The notes under the pieces were generated by a model. The model had not been told where the DNA came from, made no database searches, and saw nothing but the letters and a program-made list of their open reading frames with translations. DNA of 64,000 nt from Deltaproteobacteria bacterium (lineage in GTDB: Bacteria > UBA10199 > JACPAL01). The DNA is taken from assembly GCA_016180845.1 (NCBI GenBank), contig JACPAK010000005.1, forward strand, positions 1 to 64,000, read 5' to 3'. The translations under genes and the position numbers were made by a program. Below, one piece after another: positions 61,637 to 64,000 of this stretch. Every line of letters begins with the position of its first letter. Position 1 is the first letter of the stretch.

Positions 61637-62908
61637 TTATTCCATTGATTCTTTCCATCCTATGTCTTTCCGGTAATGCACCCCTCTCCAATAAATCTTC
61701 TCACACGCATCATATGCACGCTCACGCGCCTCTCTCAAGTCCTTCCCCCAACTTGTCAGACCGAGGACCCTGCCCCCGCATGTCAGATATTTTCCCCCTT
61801 CTAGCCGAGTCCCTGCGTGAAAGACAACCGTCTTCGGCATCTTTTCTGCCCGCTCGAGACCCGTGATTTCATCGCCGATCTGCACCTTCCCCGGATAACC
61901 ATGAGCCGTCATCACGACACAAATCGAACTCTCAGGTCTCCAGTGTAACGTCACCCCTTTTAAGCGACCGATAATTGTCTTCTCCATGAGATCGATCAGG
62001 TCGTCTTCGAACCGAACCAGCAGTGGTTGTGTCTCAGGGTCGCCGAGTCGTACATTATACTCCAGGATTTTTGGTCCCGAAGAGGTTAACATAAGACCGG
62101 CATACAGGACCCCACGATAATCAATCCCCCGTTTCTGAAGGGTCTGAAGCGTTGGGACAAGAATTTTCTCGAGAATCTCCTTCTCCATCGCAACAGAAAC
62201 AAGGGGGGTTGGACTGAAGGCCCCCATGCCACCGGTGTTTGGCCCTTCATCACGATCCCCCACCCTCTTGTGATCCTGAGAGCTTGCCAGAGGCAAGACA
62301 GAAGTCCCATCGACCAAGACATGAAAAGAGACCTCCTGTCCCTCCAGATATTCTTCGATGACGACAGAGCTTCCTGCCTCCCCAAATATCTTCCCCTTCA
62401 TCAGCAGGCTCAGCGCCTCAACCGCCTCCTTTCGATCCTTGCAGATCATGACCCCCTTTCCTGCGGCAAGTCCATCTGCCTTGATCACAACTGGATAAGA
62501 TTGGGTCTGCAGGAAGTCGACCGCCTGATCAAAATCGGTAAAGCTTTCAAATTGAGCGGTTGGTACTTTTGCATCACGCAGAAGTTGTTTCGTAAACGCC
62601 TTTGACCCCTCCAGAACCGCAGCCGCCTTGGAGGGACCGAAGAGGGGAATTTTTTCCTTTGCGAAAAAATCCTGAATCCCCAACGTCAGTGGAAGTTCAG
62701 GCCCGACAACTACCAGATCGATCCTCTTCTCCTTCGAGACGGTAAGAAGCCCCTTCAGGTCATCTGCCGCAATCGGAACGCACTCGGCCAAAGAGGCGAT
62801 CCCAGCATTCCCCGGCGCCGCATAAATCTTTTTGACCCGTTTGCTTTGAGAGAGCTTCCAGATGATTGCATGCTCACGACCACCGGAGCCGATGACGAGG
62901 ATTTTCAT
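61637..62908 (-). CDS. purD: Phosphoribosylamine-glycine ligase
   Basis: A 423-aa ATP-grasp enzyme. It joins glycine to phosphoribosylamine in the second step of purine synthesis. Motifs: ILVIGSGGREHAIIWKLS, VGPELPLTLGIQDF, YPVVIKADGLAAGKGVMIC, EEYLEGQEVSFHVLVDG, DRDEGPNTGGMGAFSPTP and EYNVRLGDPETQPLL. The length is normal and the C-terminus is intact (IGWKESME). It heads purD-purE-tsaC-DUF1015 on the minus strand, but 154 bp with a hairpin repeat and an old purD tail separate it from purE. Confidence 0.97.
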   Translation of the reverse strand: MKILVIGSGGREHAIIWKLSQSKRVKKIYAAPGNAGIASLAECVPIAADDLKGLLTVSKEKRIDLVVVGPELPLTLGIQDFFAKEKIPLFGPSKAAAVLEGSKAFTKQLLRDAKVPTAQFESFTDFDQAVDFLQTQSYPVVIKADGLAAGKGVMICKDRKEAVEALSLLMKGKIFGEAGSSVVIEEYLEGQEVSFHVLVDGTSVLPLASSQDHKRVGDRDEGPNTGGMGAFSPTPLVSVAMEKEILEKILVPTLQTLQKRGIDYRGVLYAGLMLTSSGPKILEYNVRLGDPETQPLLVRFEDDLIDLMEKTIIGRLKGVTLHWRPESSICVVMTAHGYPGKVQIGDEITGLERAEKMPKTVVFHAGTRLEGGKYLTCGGRVLGLTSWGKDLREARERAYDACEKIYWRGVHYRKDIGWKESME

Positions 62909-62929
62909 AGACTGGCTATAACGTAGGAA

Positions 62930-64000
62930 TTAATTCCGATCCAAGAAAAAATTCATCCCGACCAGGACGGTCCACCCCTCACCGAACAGTTCCGCTGGGA
63001 TGAACCCCTCTTCCTTGTAGCTCGCATTGACGAAGAACTCCCCTTCCTCGGCCTGAAAATGAACCCCACCTCCACCGGCAATCATGACGGTATTCCACTC
63101 TGGGACATCTTCACTAACCTTCCAATCATTCGCATCCTGTTCTGCGAAAACAAAGCGCCCGCTGACCGCAACATCATAGGCCCCAAATTTCAGAGGCAAC
63201 GGGAGCCGTGTTCCAGCCACCTCCAATCCAAAAGGAAAGATCGATTTTTCTCCTCCTTGGCGAGTCGGCGACGACCAGAATTCGGCAGAGACAGCGGAGG
63301 GCATCGGGTTATGCCCCTCCAGAAAATAATACCCCCTTAGCCCTAATCGAACCCCGATCGGTGACAGAGCACCGGTCGTCCTGAGCGTCCAGTTCCCGGG
63401 CCCGTAGGGATTTTCGGCAGACTCCCCAGTGCGTGCATAGCGAACGGTCCGGTAGACCGCCGGCCCGGTATCGGCAAGGGACCAAACAGCCAAGGCGGTC
63501 AAGGATCCGGAGTCATACCTTCCGCTTCGCTGCTGACGGAACTTTCGGTAACTCGTCAGGTCTCCTTCCCCATCAGAATATCTCGTTCCATCAAACAAAA
63601 AAAACTCCTGACCAACCTCGTAAAAAAGCGGGTCCATTTCGTGCACAATATGGGCGATATCACTCATCACCCCCTCATGCGGACGAAGCAGGAGTGCCTC
63701 AGAGGCCCGGAGGTTCGCATTAATCCCTCCCATCGTTGAGAGTGCATTGTAGAAACCAATATTTCCATCCGAGGTCGGACCTTCGTCCTCAAAGTCATGA
63801 TGAAAATGGCCTGCCTCATGGGTCAGATAGGCCCCAGCAATCGCCAAGGGGATGTAGGTACCCACCTGAGCCCACCGCCAAGGTTCTGAATTCCCCGGGA
63901 TGGTTCTCTCCACCGCATAACGACCGGCACTGTAACCGGAGGAGATAAGGGCAAGGTTTGACTCCGGATGCAGGAAAGGAGTGACAAATGTGGAGACATC
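62930..64000 (-). CDS. Partial gene: membrane protein with HEAGH motif and barrel-like C-terminus
   Basis: The frame is open to the end of the window, so the 5' end is missing; 357 codons are visible. AGAYLTHEAGHFHHDF carries HEAGH, a zinc-protease-type HExxH at the end of a hydrophobic segment. About 40 residues further a region with LLLRPHEGVMSDIAHIVHEM follows. The C-terminal half has amphipathic strands (GVRLGLRGYYFLEGHN, VSGRFVFAEQDAN, GGGGVHFQAEEGEFFVNA) and ends in VGMNFFLDRN, like an outer-membrane barrel. No family is recognised and catalytic activity is unproven. Confidence 0.72.
   Translation of the reverse strand, partial: DVSTFVTPFLHPESNLALISSGYSAGRYAVERTIPGNSEPWRWAQVGTYIPLAIAGAYLTHEAGHFHHDFEDEGPTSDGNIGFYNALSTMGGINANLRASEALLLRPHEGVMSDIAHIVHEMDPLFYEVGQEFFLFDGTRYSDGEGDLTSYRKFRQQRSGRYDSGSLTALAVWSLADTGPAVYRTVRYARTGESAENPYGPGNWTLRTTGALSPIGVRLGLRGYYFLEGHNPMPSAVSAEFWSSPTRQGGEKSIFPFGLEVAGTRLPLPLKFGAYDVAVSGRFVFAEQDANDWKVSEDVPEWNTVMIAGGGGVHFQAEEGEFFVNASYKEEGFIPAELFGEGWTVLVGMNFFLDRN

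Noticed and set aside
1-64000. CRISPR array or classical insertion sequence
   Set aside because: I saw no regularly spaced direct repeats and no DDE, HUH or tyrosine transposase genes. The repeats found are single palindromes.

Overview
The window looks like a chromosomal segment of a Gram-negative, free-living bacterium. It has about ten lipoboxes or signal peptides, a likely outer-membrane barrel, several two-component systems, a TIGR02147-family regulator, a DksA-type zinc finger and a membrane pyrophosphatase. I associate this mix with deltaproteobacteria-like lineages (Bdellovibrionota, Myxococcota and uncultured relatives), but that is an inference from gene content and not a phylogeny. 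Genes are densely packed, with ATGA/TAATG overlaps and many tail-to-tail gene ends that overlap by a few bases. There is no rRNA, CRISPR array, phage module or classical insertion sequence.

Layout. 1-2.1 kb: a frameshifted large serine recombinase between 91-bp inverted repeats. One repeat ends exactly at the 3' end of tRNA-Glu, which is followed by tRNA-Lys and a palindromic repeat. 2.1-9.6 kb: a membrane metalloprotease-like protein, a giant Ser/Thr kinase-ATPase-histidine kinase hybrid, a divergent REC-only protein and a polyprenol/diacylglycerol-kinase-like protein. 9.7-21.1 kb: cold shock protein, cupin, three lipoproteins, an aldehyde dehydrogenase with a small barrel, a REC protein facing a MASE1 histidine kinase, and a TIGR02147 regulator. 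21.2-35.4 kb: an OmpR/histidine kinase pair, a divergent membrane pyrophosphatase, two large orphan proteins (one with a transglutaminase-like triad, one with HEFGH), lysine 2,3-aminomutase, a DUF1646 transporter and a gingipain/caspase-like secreted protein. 35.3-43.5 kb: two complete, similarly organised Fe(III)-type ABC operons around a hotdog protein and a tail-anchored protein. 43.6-58.3 kb: PutA-like proline catabolism, a metallophosphoesterase-like giant, MarC, a CNT nucleoside transporter, CstA, a PhnD-like binding protein coupled to a histidine kinase, a Rieske protein and a UvrD-type helicase. 58.3-64 kb: DksA, DciA, then purD-purE-tsaC-DUF1015 and a truncated metalloprotease-like gene.

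How genes work together. Import and use of amino acids, nucleosides and carbon recur: PutA, KamA, CNT, CstA and the ABC systems. Sensing is also prominent, with four histidine kinases and three response regulators. Purine synthesis is co-transcribed with tRNA t6A modification.

The most unusual features are genomic scars. The recombinase 3' end is present twice in inverted orientation, with only synonymous differences and two different C-termini. The 3' end of a second, diverged purD allele is still coupled to purE by an ATGA overlap, behind the present purD and a hairpin repeat. Two related palindromic repeats abut gene ends, and one of them supplies the stop codons of both flanking genes.
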